Below, piece by piece: positions 9,201 to 18,535 of a stretch of 64,000 nt of DNA (its first letter is position 1; each line of letters opens with the position of its first letter). The DNA lies in NCBI GenBank assembly GCA_947627135.1, contig CANQUV010000002.1:62001-126000 (forward strand). Direction: 5' to 3'. The stretch comes from an uncultured Clostridia bacterium (GTDB lineage: Bacteria > Bacillota > Clostridia > Oscillospirales > Acutalibacteraceae). The translations under genes were made by a program, and so were the position numbers. The notes beneath the pieces are model-generated. The model made no database searches. It was not told the origin of the DNA and worked only from the letters and a program-made list of their open reading frames with translations.

Positions 9201-10019
9201 TCGCCTGCAATAAAAACTGCAAAGCCAAAGGTATTTATTCCTGTATTCCCCGGTACTAACTGTGAGGTTGATACAGCCCGTGCTTTTGAAAAGGCAGGTG
9301 CAGAACCTGAACTTCTTATTGTTAAAAACCTGACCCCTGCCCATATTGAAGAAACTATTGATAAAATGGAAGAGCTTATCAATAAGTCACAAATGATTAT
9401 GATTCCGGGAGGTTTTTCAGGCGGTGACGAACCTGAAGGTTCGGGAAAATTTATTGCTACAACATTTAGAAATCCCAGAATTTCAAATGCGGTTAACGAA
9501 CTTCTTAAAAATAGAGACGGTTTAATATTGGGTATATGCAACGGATTCCAGGCACTTATCAAGTTAGGACTTGTTCCCTTCGGAGAAATTGTAGATATTG
9601 CGCCTGATTTCCCAACACTTACATTTAACTCAATAGGCAGACATATTTCTCATATTGCTTATACAAGAGTTACCTCTGTTAAATCTCCTTGGTTTGCAAA
9701 GGTAAATGCAGGAGATGTATTTGCCGTTCCCGTATCACACGGCGAGGGCAGATTTATGGCAAACAGTGAAACTGTTAAAAAGCTGTTTGAAAACGGACAG
9801 ATCGCCACACAGTATGTTGATTTGAATGGAAATCCCAGCTCTGATATTGCTTATAATCTTAACGGTTCCGTATGTGCTATTGAGGGTATAACCTCACCTG
9901 ACGGAAGAGTTTTAGGCAAAATGGGACACAGTGAAAGAAAAGGAGAAAACCTTTATAAAAATGTTCCGTTTGAAAAGGACCAGCAAATTTTTGAAAGCGG
10001 CGTATCATATTTTAAATAA
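6252..10019 (+). CDS. purL: Phosphoribosylformylglycinamidine synthase, single-chain type
   Basis: It catalyses the fourth step of de novo purine synthesis: FGAR + glutamine + ATP to FGAM. At 1255 residues it is the large fused form, common in proteobacteria and in many Clostridia, rather than the separate PurS/PurQ/PurL set. In order there is an N-terminal PurS-like and linker region, two AIRS-type ATP domains (first with FKNETHNHPTEIEPFGGAAT, second starting near FDASIGAATV), and a C-terminal class I glutaminase with FPGTNCEVD and the nucleophile in GICNGFQALIKLG near residue 1096, plus the SHGEGR segment. The start is the ATG giving MSQVLRLFAEKREGF, with CAGGAGG nine bases upstream; the ORF-track start is upstream of that ribosome site. 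No other pur gene is adjacent and no purine riboswitch was found. Confidence 0.95.
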   Translation: MSQVLRLFAEKREGFDVLAKQTLWDLRHNLGIKSIKDLRYVNRYDISGLSKEDFDKAKGIILSEPNADIIYEETLPVEEGWQVFAMEYLPGQYDQRGDSAEQCVQLLTQGERCKVLTARVIVLKGDITEDELNKVKEYLVNPVESRIASLDKPDTLDIPAEVPEKVKTVDGFISWNKEEMTNYYNSMGFAMTLSDLEFCRDYFRDTEHRDPFVTELRVIDTYWSDHCRHTTFLTRLDKIEIEKKALGEVIENALKAYFDARDEVYGKDTNRDVSLMDMALVGMKLLKKRGLIPDLDESDEINACSIEVPVTIDGKTEQWLVQFKNETHNHPTEIEPFGGAATCLGGAIRDPLSGRSYVYQAMRVTGSGDPTIPFKDTMKGKLPTRKITTGAAQGYSSYGNQIGLATGQVTELYDKGYVAKRMEIGAVIGASPKENVIREVPAPDDVIVLLGGRTGRDGCGGATGSSKAHTLSSIETCGAEVQKGNPPTERKIQRLFRNGKVAKMIKRCNDFGAGGVCVAIGELADGLAVDLDKVTKKYEGLDGTELAISESQERMAVVLDKNDVDKFIQKAEKENLEATAVAVVTENPRLTMKWRGDTIVDLSREFLNTNGVTQIANAYINVPDAEDCYRNNCPNVLKDLSLEEAFVKNLERLEVCSQIGLSERFDASIGAATVIMPFGGKTQLTPQEAMAAKIPLEKGDTDDATAMSFGYIPGVSRWSPFHGSAYAVVESLSKLLAIGAYPLKARLTFQEYFERLMTDPKRWGKPAAALLGAMEAQLQLEIPSIGGKDSMSGTFEDIDVPPTLVSFAVAMTKASKTISSEFKKANSKVIYVPVPENKETLMPDWAKLKEMYNAVYDLVEQGKVLSASVTKEGGAAASVCKASFGNKIGFNFANELNFDELFAPFSGSLILELADGAELDKNVLYYDLGVTVSEEKISIGGKKFEIDTLIDKWSEPLEKIFPTKAECPEIETDGRLYTERNTKSPAIKTAKPKVFIPVFPGTNCEVDTARAFEKAGAEPELLIVKNLTPAHIEETIDKMEELINKSQMIMIPGGFSGGDEPEGSGKFIATTFRNPRISNAVNELLKNRDGLILGICNGFQALIKLGLVPFGEIVDIAPDFPTLTFNSIGRHISHIAYTRVTSVKSPWFAKVNAGDVFAVPVSHGEGRFMANSETVKKLFENGQIATQYVDLNGNPSSDIAYNLNGSVCAIEGITSPDGRVLGKMGHSERKGENLYKNVPFEKDQQIFESGVSYFK

Positions 10020-10261
10020 AATATTACTAAATATACTGATTTCATACAATAAAAGTATAAAAGATATATTATTTAGCTTCAGTTTTATGACAATAAATTA
10101 TTTTATTTAGTTTTTACAAACAAAACGGGATAACGCCGTTGCAATATTAAAATAAATTTCAATAAAAAGTAAAATTGTTGCATTTTTTATTATTTATCAT
10201 TATGCTGCTTATTATCATTTGTGTATAATAAAATTATTAAATCAATTAATATGATAAACAA

Positions 10262-10288
10262 CAGGCAGAAGCATTTTGCTTCTGCCTG
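10262..10288. terminator. Perfect hairpin, possible purL terminator
   Basis: The 11-base arms CAGGCAGAAGC and GCTTCTGCCTG enclose ATTTT. It lies 240 bases after purL and has no strong T run on either side, so termination activity is uncertain. Confidence 0.45.
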
Positions 10289-10434
10289 ATTTACTGTAAA
10301 AATAAAAGTTTATTGTTGAAAGATAAAATATGATATACCCGTTTAAAAATTCTCATAAATACATTGTAAACTTTTTAAAAAATTCTGAAAATTTTTAATT
10401 TTTTGATAAAGGCTTTTAAATTTTTAACTGACTT

Positions 10435-10468
10435 AAAAAAGCGGTACACAAACAATTTTGTGTACCGC
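10435..10468 (-). terminator. Terminator of the subtilisin-like protease gene
   Basis: The arms GCGGTACACAAA and TTTGTGTACCGC are followed by six T on the minus strand, 16 bases after the protease stop. The GGTAC core recurs in terminators at 14041 and 26125. Confidence 0.88.
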
Positions 10469-10483
10469 TTCAATCATTTGATA

Positions 10484-13400
10484 CTATGATATTTTTGTTA
10501 TTGTACCGTTTTGATAGGTGTATGTACCTGTTTCAAAATAGTAGTTTTGTCCGTATTTGCTATCCCAGTTACCGTTACCATCGTTAAAGCACACATTTGC
10601 ATAAGTTGCGTTTTTTAAGTTTATAGTAAACATGTGGGTATAGCCTGCTTGTTCATCAGTAGGAGTCATTTTAAATCCGGGAACATCTGTCCAATTTCCG
10701 TTACCTATTTGATAATGGATATATGGAGTATTGTATCCTCTATAATAAATTCTTACGAGATTATCAGTGCTTTCTGCTACAATTACTGTTCTTGACGCTG
10801 TTATAGATTCAGTAGTGTAAGGATCTTGTCTTACTCTTACTGTAACAGTATATACGCCTGCCTTTGTAAACTGCCATGCACATCCCACAAGACCCGGTGC
10901 ATACGGATGAGTAACTTGTACATTACCGTTTGAATCAGTTATTTCATACTGACATTCTGTTAATGCTGTGTTATTGTTAAGACTTACCTTCATCCAAATA
11001 TCTTCTCCTGCATTAATTACGCCGTCTGCAGGGGTAATATTAAAAGACTTGATTTTTACTGAATCATCAACAGGTGTAATTACTCCATTCTGGTATGTAT
11101 ATGTACCTGCTTCAAAATAGTAGTTTTGTCCGTTATTGCTGTCCCAGTTACCGTTACCGTCATTAAAGCATACATAAGCGTATGTTGAACTGCCTAAATT
11201 AATAACAGACTTATGAGTATAGCCTTCCATCTCATTTGTAGAATTCATTGCAGTACCGGGAACTTCTGTCCAATTTCCGTTGCCGATCTGATAATGAATA
11301 AACGGATTATTATAACCTTTATAATATATGGTTAATATATTATCAGCATTTGCTTTTACTACATACTGCATCGTTTTTTCAGCATACTGACTTGCATAAT
11401 CCCTTACAACAAGTTTAATATCATAGGTACCGGCTTCTGTCGGAGTCCATGTACCTCCGTGTGTTGAATATACTGTATCTACTAATTCTCCGTTATTATA
11501 TATATAATATATTCCGCCGGATATGCCCAAATATGTAATTTCATTTACTGTTGTATATTTAAAAGTAACTTTTGTTCCTACTACTTGAGGTGATGCGGGA
11601 GTTGCTGTAAAACTGGTAATTCTTAAACCGTCTACTGTAATGGGATTAATTTCTTTATATGCTATTTTTCCCGTTGCATCTTTAACATTTACATAAGGAG
11701 TAAGCACATCACCGTCATGATAATTACTTTGATCAAAAGCGTAACTTGCATTTGTTGAATAATCACTTTCAACCTTGGAACCATCTTGCTTTCTAATACC
11801 AAACTGATATTCATAAGGTTCTGTACCGTTTACGGCAGATGCTCTGAGATAAAGCATTTTTGAACCTAATAACGTATTTCCATCTACATCAGAAATTAAG
11901 CTTGAAACTCTAAATGAATTTACATTAATAGGCGTTATTGTACCGTTATAATAACCATAAGTACCTGCTTCAAAAAAGTAGTTTTGTCCGTTTCTGCTGT
12001 CCCAGTTACCGTTACCGTCATTAAAACATACATATGCATATTTTGAAGTGCCTAAGTTAATTGTATATTTATGTGTATAACCTGTAAATTCATCTGTCGG
12101 CTCCATCGCATAACCCGGAACATTTGTCCAATTTCCGCTGCCTACCTGATAGTGAATATAAGGTGTTGAATAACCCCTGTAATAAATTGTTAATTCATTG
12201 GTTGGATCATCATAATCTGCAACTGACTTTAATGCCTTATAAACATTTAATTTTCCGCCGGTTAAAACTTTACCGTTCAAACTATCTAATGCGTCTGCAT
12301 TATCTAATATTTCTTCTTTTATTTGCTGATTATTCAAATTAGGTTTAAGTGAGGCAACCAAGGCTACTCCACCTGTAACAAAAGGAGTTGCCATTGAAGT
12401 ACCGCTTAAATTTTCATAAGTGTTATTAAGGTAGGTTGATTTTATATTAGAACCGGGAGCTGCTATATCAACAGTAGTTGCTCCGTAATTTGAAAAATTA
12501 GAAAGCTCATTAGCTGATGTAATAGATGCTACTGAAATTATGTTATCTAAGTCATAGTCTGATGGATAGCTCGGAGTAACATCACCATCATAATTATCAT
12601 TTCCGGCAGCACAAATTAATAAACCTTTATAATTTTGGATCGCATAATATACTGAATTTTGATAGTAATAACCTCCGCCGCTGTAATTTATAATATTTAT
12701 ATTATTTTCATTAGCATAAGTAAGCGCTTTAATCTGAGCATCGTATGGAAATCTATTATCTGTATTTGCAATTTGAAGAGGTACGATCTTAACATTTGGT
12801 GCAACTCCGCAAACTCCATTATTTAATGTAGCCGCTACAATTCCTGCAACATGGGTACCATGACCGGCTGTATCGTCATTTGTAATATTATTATCGTTGA
12901 AAAAATCGTATCCTTCTAAAAGATTCGAATTTAATGCAGTATGATTTGCTACACCGGTATCCATAATACCTACTTTTAAATCAGGTGAACCGTATGTATA
13001 ATTTTGCCACGCCAATGGGGCGCTCACTGATTCGATTCCCCATTCGTAACTTTCACTTAAATCTTCATTATTTTCAGTTATTGCTTCGGGCTCATCATAA
13101 TAATTTGGTTCAGCTGAAAGAACTCCCGGTAGGCTTTCAACTTCTTTAATTACATCAAGAACTTCTGTTTTTGATGAAGTATTTAAATCGAGTTTAAGAA
13201 TTTGATGAAAATCTACCGAATTTAAATATTCCTCAATTTCGTTACTGTCACCATGCATTTGTGTTAAGTCTTCAATATCTGACACTTGAGGAATACTGTA
13301 AAAATTTGTTTCAGGCAGATCTGAGGCAAGACTGTCCTGTCTGGTCATAACGACTAAAATTTCATTAGTCGAAAAGTCTGAATCAACATTAATTTCAGAG

Positions 13401-13594
13401 AATATTTCTTTCTCTTCTGTTGTTTTAGCTTTTTCATCATTGTAATAATTAAGTTCGTCACTTGCAATAACCTGTGCACTGTCATCTGGTGTTTGGGTTA
13501 CATCAAAGGCGTACGATTGAAAACATGTCAGAGACGTTGCCATTAAAATCATCGCAAGTGCAGAGGCGCAAGTTTTTTTAATTGTTCTTAACAT
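10484..13594 (-). CDS. Secreted subtilisin-like (S8) serine protease with three CBM25-like starch-binding repeats
   Basis: This is a 1036-residue exported protease. Residues 1-29 are a Sec signal peptide with a likely cut after SYA. A propeptide-like region follows to about 185, and the S8 domain spans about 190-455 with catalytic D212 (GIMDTG), H245 (GHGTH) and S400 (GTSMATP) and oxyanion N332. Three copies of an approximately 85-residue module start near 466, 752 and 944 (IYYRGY...IHYQ.G.GNWT.VPG...CFNDGNGNWDS..GQNYYFE). These match the CBM25 starch-binding pattern. Between them are two Ig/PKD-like domains. There is no dockerin or sortase signal. The enzyme probably works outside the cell, held at starch granules or processing starch-bound proteins; that role is inferred. 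A promoter is visible at 13642-13669. Confidence 0.88.
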   Translation of the reverse strand: MLRTIKKTCASALAMILMATSLTCFQSYAFDVTQTPDDSAQVIASDELNYYNDEKAKTTEEKEIFSEINVDSDFSTNEILVVMTRQDSLASDLPETNFYSIPQVSDIEDLTQMHGDSNEIEEYLNSVDFHQILKLDLNTSSKTEVLDVIKEVESLPGVLSAEPNYYDEPEAITENNEDLSESYEWGIESVSAPLAWQNYTYGSPDLKVGIMDTGVANHTALNSNLLEGYDFFNDNNITNDDTAGHGTHVAGIVAATLNNGVCGVAPNVKIVPLQIANTDNRFPYDAQIKALTYANENNINIINYSGGGYYYQNSVYYAIQNYKGLLICAAGNDNYDGDVTPSYPSDYDLDNIISVASITSANELSNFSNYGATTVDIAAPGSNIKSTYLNNTYENLSGTSMATPFVTGGVALVASLKPNLNNQQIKEEILDNADALDSLNGKVLTGGKLNVYKALKSVADYDDPTNELTIYYRGYSTPYIHYQVGSGNWTNVPGYAMEPTDEFTGYTHKYTINLGTSKYAYVCFNDGNGNWDSRNGQNYFFEAGTYGYYNGTITPINVNSFRVSSLISDVDGNTLLGSKMLYLRASAVNGTEPYEYQFGIRKQDGSKVESDYSTNASYAFDQSNYHDGDVLTPYVNVKDATGKIAYKEINPITVDGLRITSFTATPASPQVVGTKVTFKYTTVNEITYLGISGGIYYIYNNGELVDTVYSTHGGTWTPTEAGTYDIKLVVRDYASQYAEKTMQYVVKANADNILTIYYKGYNNPFIHYQIGNGNWTEVPGTAMNSTNEMEGYTHKSVINLGSSTYAYVCFNDGNGNWDSNNGQNYYFEAGTYTYQNGVITPVDDSVKIKSFNITPADGVINAGEDIWMKVSLNNNTALTECQYEITDSNGNVQVTHPYAPGLVGCAWQFTKAGVYTVTVRVRQDPYTTESITASRTVIVAESTDNLVRIYYRGYNTPYIHYQIGNGNWTDVPGFKMTPTDEQAGYTHMFTINLKNATYANVCFNDGNGNWDSKYGQNYYFETGTYTYQNGTITKIS

Positions 13595-13641
13595 AAATTT
13601 ACACTCCTTTTTTTAGTTTATTGTTTTAATTCAACAATTAT

Positions 13642-13669
13642 ATTATATATCTGTGAATAAATTTTACAA
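13642..13669 (-). promoter_or_regulatory. Promoter of the subtilisin-like protease gene
   Basis: On the minus strand TTGTAA and TATAAT are separated by 16 bases. The gene start with its AAAGGAG ribosome site lies about 45 bases downstream. Confidence 0.55.
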
Positions 13670-14032
13670 GTTCCTTTTTTTTGATAATTTTATTAAGTTT
13701 TACAAATCATTTTGTAATAAGTTACAATAATTTTTATTATTTTTATATAAATCAAACAAAAATATTATGTTTGAAAAGTATCTTCAAATAAATAATTTGT
13801 CGCATTTTAACAAATTTTACTTATTTTTAATATTTTAGAAATTTTTCGGGAAATTTGTCGAATAAAATCATTAAATAAAAATTTCTCTCTTTGTTTGTGT
13901 TAAAGTTACACCCTTTTTATGATTTTTAACAATGTAATAAGCATTATCATTTGCTCAATTGCTGTAAAAGTTTGATTTCTATTTTCACATTTCTTAAATT
14001 CGTATTATTTTTTCATTTTAAATTATCTAAAT

Positions 14033-14071
14033 AAAAAACTAATCGGTACGCAAATAATTTGCGTACCGATT
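14033..14071 (-). terminator. Terminator of the activase operon
   Basis: The perfect arms CGGTACGCAAA and TTTGCGTACCG with a 3-base loop are followed by a T run on the minus strand, just after the stop at 14086. Confidence 0.85.
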
Positions 14072-14085
14072 TATAATTAATATTT

Positions 14086-15381
14086 TTATTTCTTTTTTTT
14101 GCTGTTTTTGCTTATTGTTTTTTCAAGCTCTTCTCTTGCTACTGCAAGCATAAGCTTAATTCTGTTTTCCTGATTTACTTTTGGAGCGCCGGGGTCATAA
14201 TCTATTGTAACGATATTTGCCTTTGGGTTAATACTCTTGATTTTTCTTACTGCTCCTTTGCCGTTTATGTGATTAGGCAAACAGCCGAAGGGCTGTGTGC
14301 AAACAATATTTTCAAAGCCCGTTTCTGCAAGTTCCAGCATTTCTGCCGTTAATAGCCATCCTTCTCCCATTTTGCTTCCGTAACCTATTACTCCTTTTAC
14401 GAGTTCCTTTGTATGATTATAGGATGACGGAGGTAAAAATCCGTACTTTTTAGTGCAGTCAATAATCATTTTCTCCATCTTTTTAAGAAAATTCATAAGC
14501 ATATTGACAACAGAATATTTTAATTTATTACCGCCGTACAGTTTAATATCCTCAAGACGGTTATCAACCTTAAACATCACAAAACCCATAAGTCCGGGCA
14601 GGCAAACCTCACAATCCTGCTCTGAAAGAAATCGCTCAAGGTCATTATTGCCTAATCGTGCATATTTAACATAAATCTCGCCTACTACACCTACCTTGAC
14701 CTTCGGCACTCTTTTAACCTTTATTTGGGAAAATTCCTTACAGATTTCATAAAGACTTTCTTCAATTTCCTTAGTTTTATATCCGTAGCCGTTTGCAAAT
14801 TCCTCTGAAATTTTCTGCGTCCACTTTTCTACAAGGGCGTTGGTTTGTCCCTTTGTAATTTCATAAGGCCTTGTCTGATTTGCGGCAAGCATAATAACAT
14901 CACCGTAAACAAGTCCCGCTGCCAGCTCTCTTATCATTGGTAATGTGAGAGAAAAACCGGGATTTTTTTCAAGACCCGACAGATTAAGAGAAATAATCGG
15001 TACAAAATCAAGTCCTGCCTTATGAAGTGCTTTCCTTAAAAGATGAATATAGTTAGACGCTCTGCAACCTCCCCCTGTCTGGGTAATCATAAGGGCAGTT
15101 TTATGAATGTCATACTTTCCGCTTTCCAATGCGTGAATAAGCTGTCCTATTACAAGAAGCGCAGGATAACAAGTATCGTTATGAACATACTTTAAGCCTG
15201 TCTGGGCAATTTCCGGACCATCTGTATCTAAAAGTTCCATTTTGTATCCGTTATGAATTAAAACGCTTTTCATTATATTAAAATGAGTAGGCATCATCAT
15301 AGGAATTAAAATGGTATATTCTTCTTTCATCTCTTTTGTAAAAAGAAGTCTGCCGGTTTCATCATATACTAATTCTGCCAT
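14086..15381 (-). CDS. 2-hydroxyacyl-CoA dehydratase activase-related protein (C-terminal component)
   Basis: This 431-residue cytoplasmic protein matches the C-terminal third of the roughly 1400-residue BadF/HgdC-related activase proteins of anaerobic Firmicutes. Features include HNDTCYPALLVIGQL, TQTGGGCRASNYIHLLRKAL and TQPFGCLPNHINGKGAVRKI, with conserved cysteines suited to an iron-sulfur cluster (HgdB-like fold). It starts 38 bases after the 970-residue protein with an AAAAGGTGAA ribosome site, so the two form an operon and likely one complex. Here the parts are separate genes, with no sign of a frameshift at the junction. Family members are often labelled as activators, but the true substrate is unknown. 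No hydroxyacyl-CoA dehydratase subunits lie nearby. Confidence 0.82.
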   Translation of the reverse strand: MAELVYDETGRLLFTKEMKEEYTILIPMMMPTHFNIMKSVLIHNGYKMELLDTDGPEIAQTGLKYVHNDTCYPALLVIGQLIHALESGKYDIHKTALMITQTGGGCRASNYIHLLRKALHKAGLDFVPIISLNLSGLEKNPGFSLTLPMIRELAAGLVYGDVIMLAANQTRPYEITKGQTNALVEKWTQKISEEFANGYGYKTKEIEESLYEICKEFSQIKVKRVPKVKVGVVGEIYVKYARLGNNDLERFLSEQDCEVCLPGLMGFVMFKVDNRLEDIKLYGGNKLKYSVVNMLMNFLKKMEKMIIDCTKKYGFLPPSSYNHTKELVKGVIGYGSKMGEGWLLTAEMLELAETGFENIVCTQPFGCLPNHINGKGAVRKIKSINPKANIVTIDYDPGAPKVNQENRIKLMLAVAREELEKTISKNSKKKK

Positions 15382-15419
15382 AAATTCACCTTTTCTGCGG
15401 TAATTTTACCTGATAAACA

Positions 15420-18332
15420 TTATTCCCGGCCGATAGCCGCAAGCAAGCTGCGAATACGGATCTTTACCGCACCTAAGTTTGTAATTTCATCAATTTTTAT
15501 CTGGGTATATATTTTTCCCTTTTTTTCAAGAATATCTCTTACCTCGTCGGTAGTAATAGCGTCTACTCCGCATCCGAAAGATACAAGCTGAATTAGATCC
15601 ATATCTTTTCTTTCGGTTATATATTTTGCCGCCGCATAAAGTCTTGAATGGTAAGTCCACTGATTTAAAACGCCGGTTTTAAATTTTTCTACTCTGGGAG
15701 AAATGATATCTTCAGAAACAATGGAAACCCCAAAGCTTGAAATCAGCTTATCTATACCATGGTTAATTTCCGGGTCAACATGATACGGTCTGCCTGAAAG
15801 AACCATAATATGTCTGCCTTCTTTTTCTGCGTTTGAAATAATCTCGTTGCCCTTTTGTCTGATTTTTTCCATATATTTATCATACTCGGCATAAGCAGAA
15901 TCCGCCGCTTTTTTAACCTGATTTTGTGTAACATCGGGAAAATAATGAGATAACTTTTCAAATGCTTTTTTAGGAAAATCTTTTTTTCTGTGTATTCCAA
16001 AGTATTCTTTTATAAAAATAATTTTTTGAATATCCTTCATATTGTTGTTAATAACCTCAGGATAATATGCAACAACAGGACAATTATAATGATTATCGCC
16101 CAATCCTTCATCAAAGTTATAGGAAAGGCATGGATAAAAAATAGTATCTACCCCTTGGTCAATAAGAGTCTGAACATGTCCGTGCATAAGTTTTGCAGGA
16201 AAGCATACCGTATCCGACGGAATTGTCTGCTGACCTCTTTGATAAAGCTTTCTGCTTGAAAGGGGCGAACATATAACTTCAAAGCCCAAAGATGTAAAGA
16301 AGCTGTGCCAGAAAGGCAAAAGCTCATACATATTAAGACCCATAGGAATACCTATCTTGCCTCTTTTGCCCTTAACAGGCTTATAGCTCTGCAAAAGTTT
16401 AAGCTTATAATCATAAATATTATTATCTTCGCCTGAAGATTTTTTCTTTGTAATAGGTCTTTCACAACGGTTGCCTGCAATAAATTTTTTACCGCTTCCA
16501 AAGGAATTTACTGTTAAACGGCAGTTATTCTGGCACATACCGCAGTTTACGACCTTAATTTCGTGAACAAAGTTTTCTAATCCCTGTTTATCTATAATTG
16601 AGCTCTTGGGATTTTCTCTATTTTCAACTTTAGACATTGAGTATAGTGCAGCTCCATAAGCTCCCATAAGACCTGCAATATTTGGTCTGACAACATTAAC
16701 TCCCATTTCCATTTCAAATGCACGAAGAACGGCGTCGTTTAAGAAAGTACCCCCCTGAACGACCACCTTTTTCCCCAGTTCATCAGGACTTGATGCTCTT
16801 ATAACTTTATAAAGTGCATTTTTAACAACTGAAAGTGAAAGTCCTGCAGAAATATCTTCAATGGTAGCACCGTCTTTTTGAGCCTGCTTTACTGACGAAT
16901 TCATAAATACGGTACAGCGTGAACCTAAATCAACAGGATGCTTTGCGAAAAGTCCCATTTTTGCAAAATCTTCTATGGAATAGTCAAGGGCGTTTGCAAA
17001 AGTCTGCAAAAAGCTGCCGCAGCCTGAAGAACAGGCCTCATTTAAAAAAATGTTATCTATTGCACCGTTGTGTATCTTAAAGCATTTAATATCTTGTCCG
17101 CCTATATCAATAACAAATTCGACATCAGGCATAAAATATTTTGCAGCCGTAAAATGGGCAACAGTCTCCACAATTCCGAAATCAACATCAAATGCATTTT
17201 TAATGATTTCTTCACCGTAACCTGTTACAGCAGACGACGCTATATCTATTTCGGGACAAATTTCATAAACTTTATTCAAAAATCCTTTAATAAGGTCAAC
17301 CGGATTGCCCTTTGAAGGCATATATTCTGAATATAGAAGTTCTCCGTTTTCGTTTAAAACTACGGCTTTTACCGTGGTTGAACCTGCGTCCATACCAATA
17401 TAAGCTTTACCCGTATAACCTTTTAGCTCCTTTTGTGTTACGGTAGCTTTATCGTGGCGTGTTTTAAATTGATTGTAATCTTCCTGATTTTCAAAAAGCG
17501 GTTTATTAAATGCAAAGTTTCCGCTTCCGTGATAATTTTTAACTTTTTCTATCACTTCATCAAAATCGATAGTTTTTTCAGCACAAAGAGCCGCACCGCA
17601 GGCAACATAATAAAGAGAGTTTTCTGGACAGATACCCTGTGTATTTAATGTATCGTCAAAACATTTTCTTAGTTCAGACATAAAGGTTAAAGGTCCGCCC
17701 AAATAAACGATTTTTCCTGTTATTTCTCTGCCCTGTGCAAGTCCTGCCACAGTCTGGCTCACAACGGCCTGAAAAATACTTTCCGCAATATCGCTTTTTC
17801 TGGCACCCTGATTTAAAAGAGGCTGAATATCCGTTTTTGCAAATACTCCGCACCTTGATGCGATCGTATAGGTTTTTTCATATTTCTTTGCAAGGTCGTC
17901 AAGCTCCTCCAGAGGAACATTTAAAAGTGTTGCCATCTGGTCAATAAAGGCGCCTGTGCCTCCCGCACAGGTTCCGTTCATTCTTACTTCAAGTCCATTT
18001 GTAAGAAAAAGAATTTTAGCGTCTTCTCCACCTAACTCAATTACAACATCTGTTCCGGGAATAAAAGTATTAGCTGCAACCCTTGTAGCGTAAACCTCTT
18101 GAACAAAATCTATTCCACAGCTTTCTGCAACTCCCATTCCTGCACTGCCGCTCATTGAAACTTTAGCATTTACGGCTTCGGGCAGAGTTTCCCTTACTCT
18201 TGCAAGAATTTCGCCGATTTTTTCTGTAATCTGTGAAAAGTGACGCTCGTATGTATTGTATATTAATTTATTTTTATCGTCTAAAACTACACATTTTATA
18301 GTTGTTGAGCCTATATCTAATCCCAGTTTCAA
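15420..18332 (-). CDS. Acyl-CoA dehydratase activase, double BadF/HgdC ATPase plus DUF2229
   Basis: The 970-residue protein contains two ASKHA ATPase domains in tandem. The first begins GLDIGSTTIK (residue 4) and the second GMDAGSTTVK (about 310). Each carries the cysteines that bridge a [4Fe-4S] cluster in HgdC-type activases: NGTCAGGTGAF with ASRCGVF, and NEACSSGCGSF with GSRCTVF. A short CGMCQNNCRL cysteine motif follows near 630, then a DUF2229 region with PSDTVCFPAKL and IFYPCLSYN. Characterised relatives inject an electron with ATP hydrolysis into 2-hydroxyacyl-CoA dehydratases. Proteins of this fused size are widespread orphans in Clostridia. It is co-transcribed with the downstream 431-residue partner. 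Confidence 0.88.
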   Translation of the reverse strand: MKLGLDIGSTTIKCVVLDDKNKLIYNTYERHFSQITEKIGEILARVRETLPEAVNAKVSMSGSAGMGVAESCGIDFVQEVYATRVAANTFIPGTDVVIELGGEDAKILFLTNGLEVRMNGTCAGGTGAFIDQMATLLNVPLEELDDLAKKYEKTYTIASRCGVFAKTDIQPLLNQGARKSDIAESIFQAVVSQTVAGLAQGREITGKIVYLGGPLTFMSELRKCFDDTLNTQGICPENSLYYVACGAALCAEKTIDFDEVIEKVKNYHGSGNFAFNKPLFENQEDYNQFKTRHDKATVTQKELKGYTGKAYIGMDAGSTTVKAVVLNENGELLYSEYMPSKGNPVDLIKGFLNKVYEICPEIDIASSAVTGYGEEIIKNAFDVDFGIVETVAHFTAAKYFMPDVEFVIDIGGQDIKCFKIHNGAIDNIFLNEACSSGCGSFLQTFANALDYSIEDFAKMGLFAKHPVDLGSRCTVFMNSSVKQAQKDGATIEDISAGLSLSVVKNALYKVIRASSPDELGKKVVVQGGTFLNDAVLRAFEMEMGVNVVRPNIAGLMGAYGAALYSMSKVENRENPKSSIIDKQGLENFVHEIKVVNCGMCQNNCRLTVNSFGSGKKFIAGNRCERPITKKKSSGEDNNIYDYKLKLLQSYKPVKGKRGKIGIPMGLNMYELLPFWHSFFTSLGFEVICSPLSSRKLYQRGQQTIPSDTVCFPAKLMHGHVQTLIDQGVDTIFYPCLSYNFDEGLGDNHYNCPVVAYYPEVINNNMKDIQKIIFIKEYFGIHRKKDFPKKAFEKLSHYFPDVTQNQVKKAADSAYAEYDKYMEKIRQKGNEIISNAEKEGRHIMVLSGRPYHVDPEINHGIDKLISSFGVSIVSEDIISPRVEKFKTGVLNQWTYHSRLYAAAKYITERKDMDLIQLVSFGCGVDAITTDEVRDILEKKGKIYTQIKIDEITNLGAVKIRIRSLLAAIGRE

Positions 18333-18535
18333 GTTAGTTGACCTCCAAAAGCTCAGTCAAATTTACAATTTTGAACTTATCACTTTATTATAAAATAAAA
18401 TCTGTTTAGTTTAATTCCGATTAAGAAATATAATCTACTAGTTTTTATTTTAATTATTGGAAATTTGAATTTTTTAATTATTATTTAAACAGTTTGTAAA
18501 AAATCTGCAAACACTGCCCTGAAAAAATATTAAAC

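Larger units (their letters stand above)
10020..10483. other. Non-coding AT-rich intergenic region
   Basis: There is no credible gene between the convergent purL and the protease gene. It contains the perfect hairpin at 10262-10288 and the protease terminator at 10435-10468. The rest is A/T-rich and without recognisable sites. Confidence 0.7.
13595..14085. other. Non-coding region upstream of the protease gene
   Basis: This is very A/T-rich DNA without an ORF. It holds the protease promoter close to 13650 and the terminator of the activase operon at 14033-14071. Nothing else is recognised. Confidence 0.65.

Noticed and set aside
9026-9562. 178-codon minus-strand ORF
   Set aside because: Shadow of the purL glutaminase region; no ribosome site and no family resemblance.
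13515-13594. Lipoprotein signal in the protease (Cys at residue 24)
   Set aside because: Residues before Cys (S-L-T) do not fit a lipobox, and an ordinary cleavage site SYA follows.
14086-15419. Frameshift joining the two activase genes
   Set aside because: The downstream gene has its own start and ribosome site 38 bases after the upstream stop, with no continuing reading frame, so a true split is more likely.
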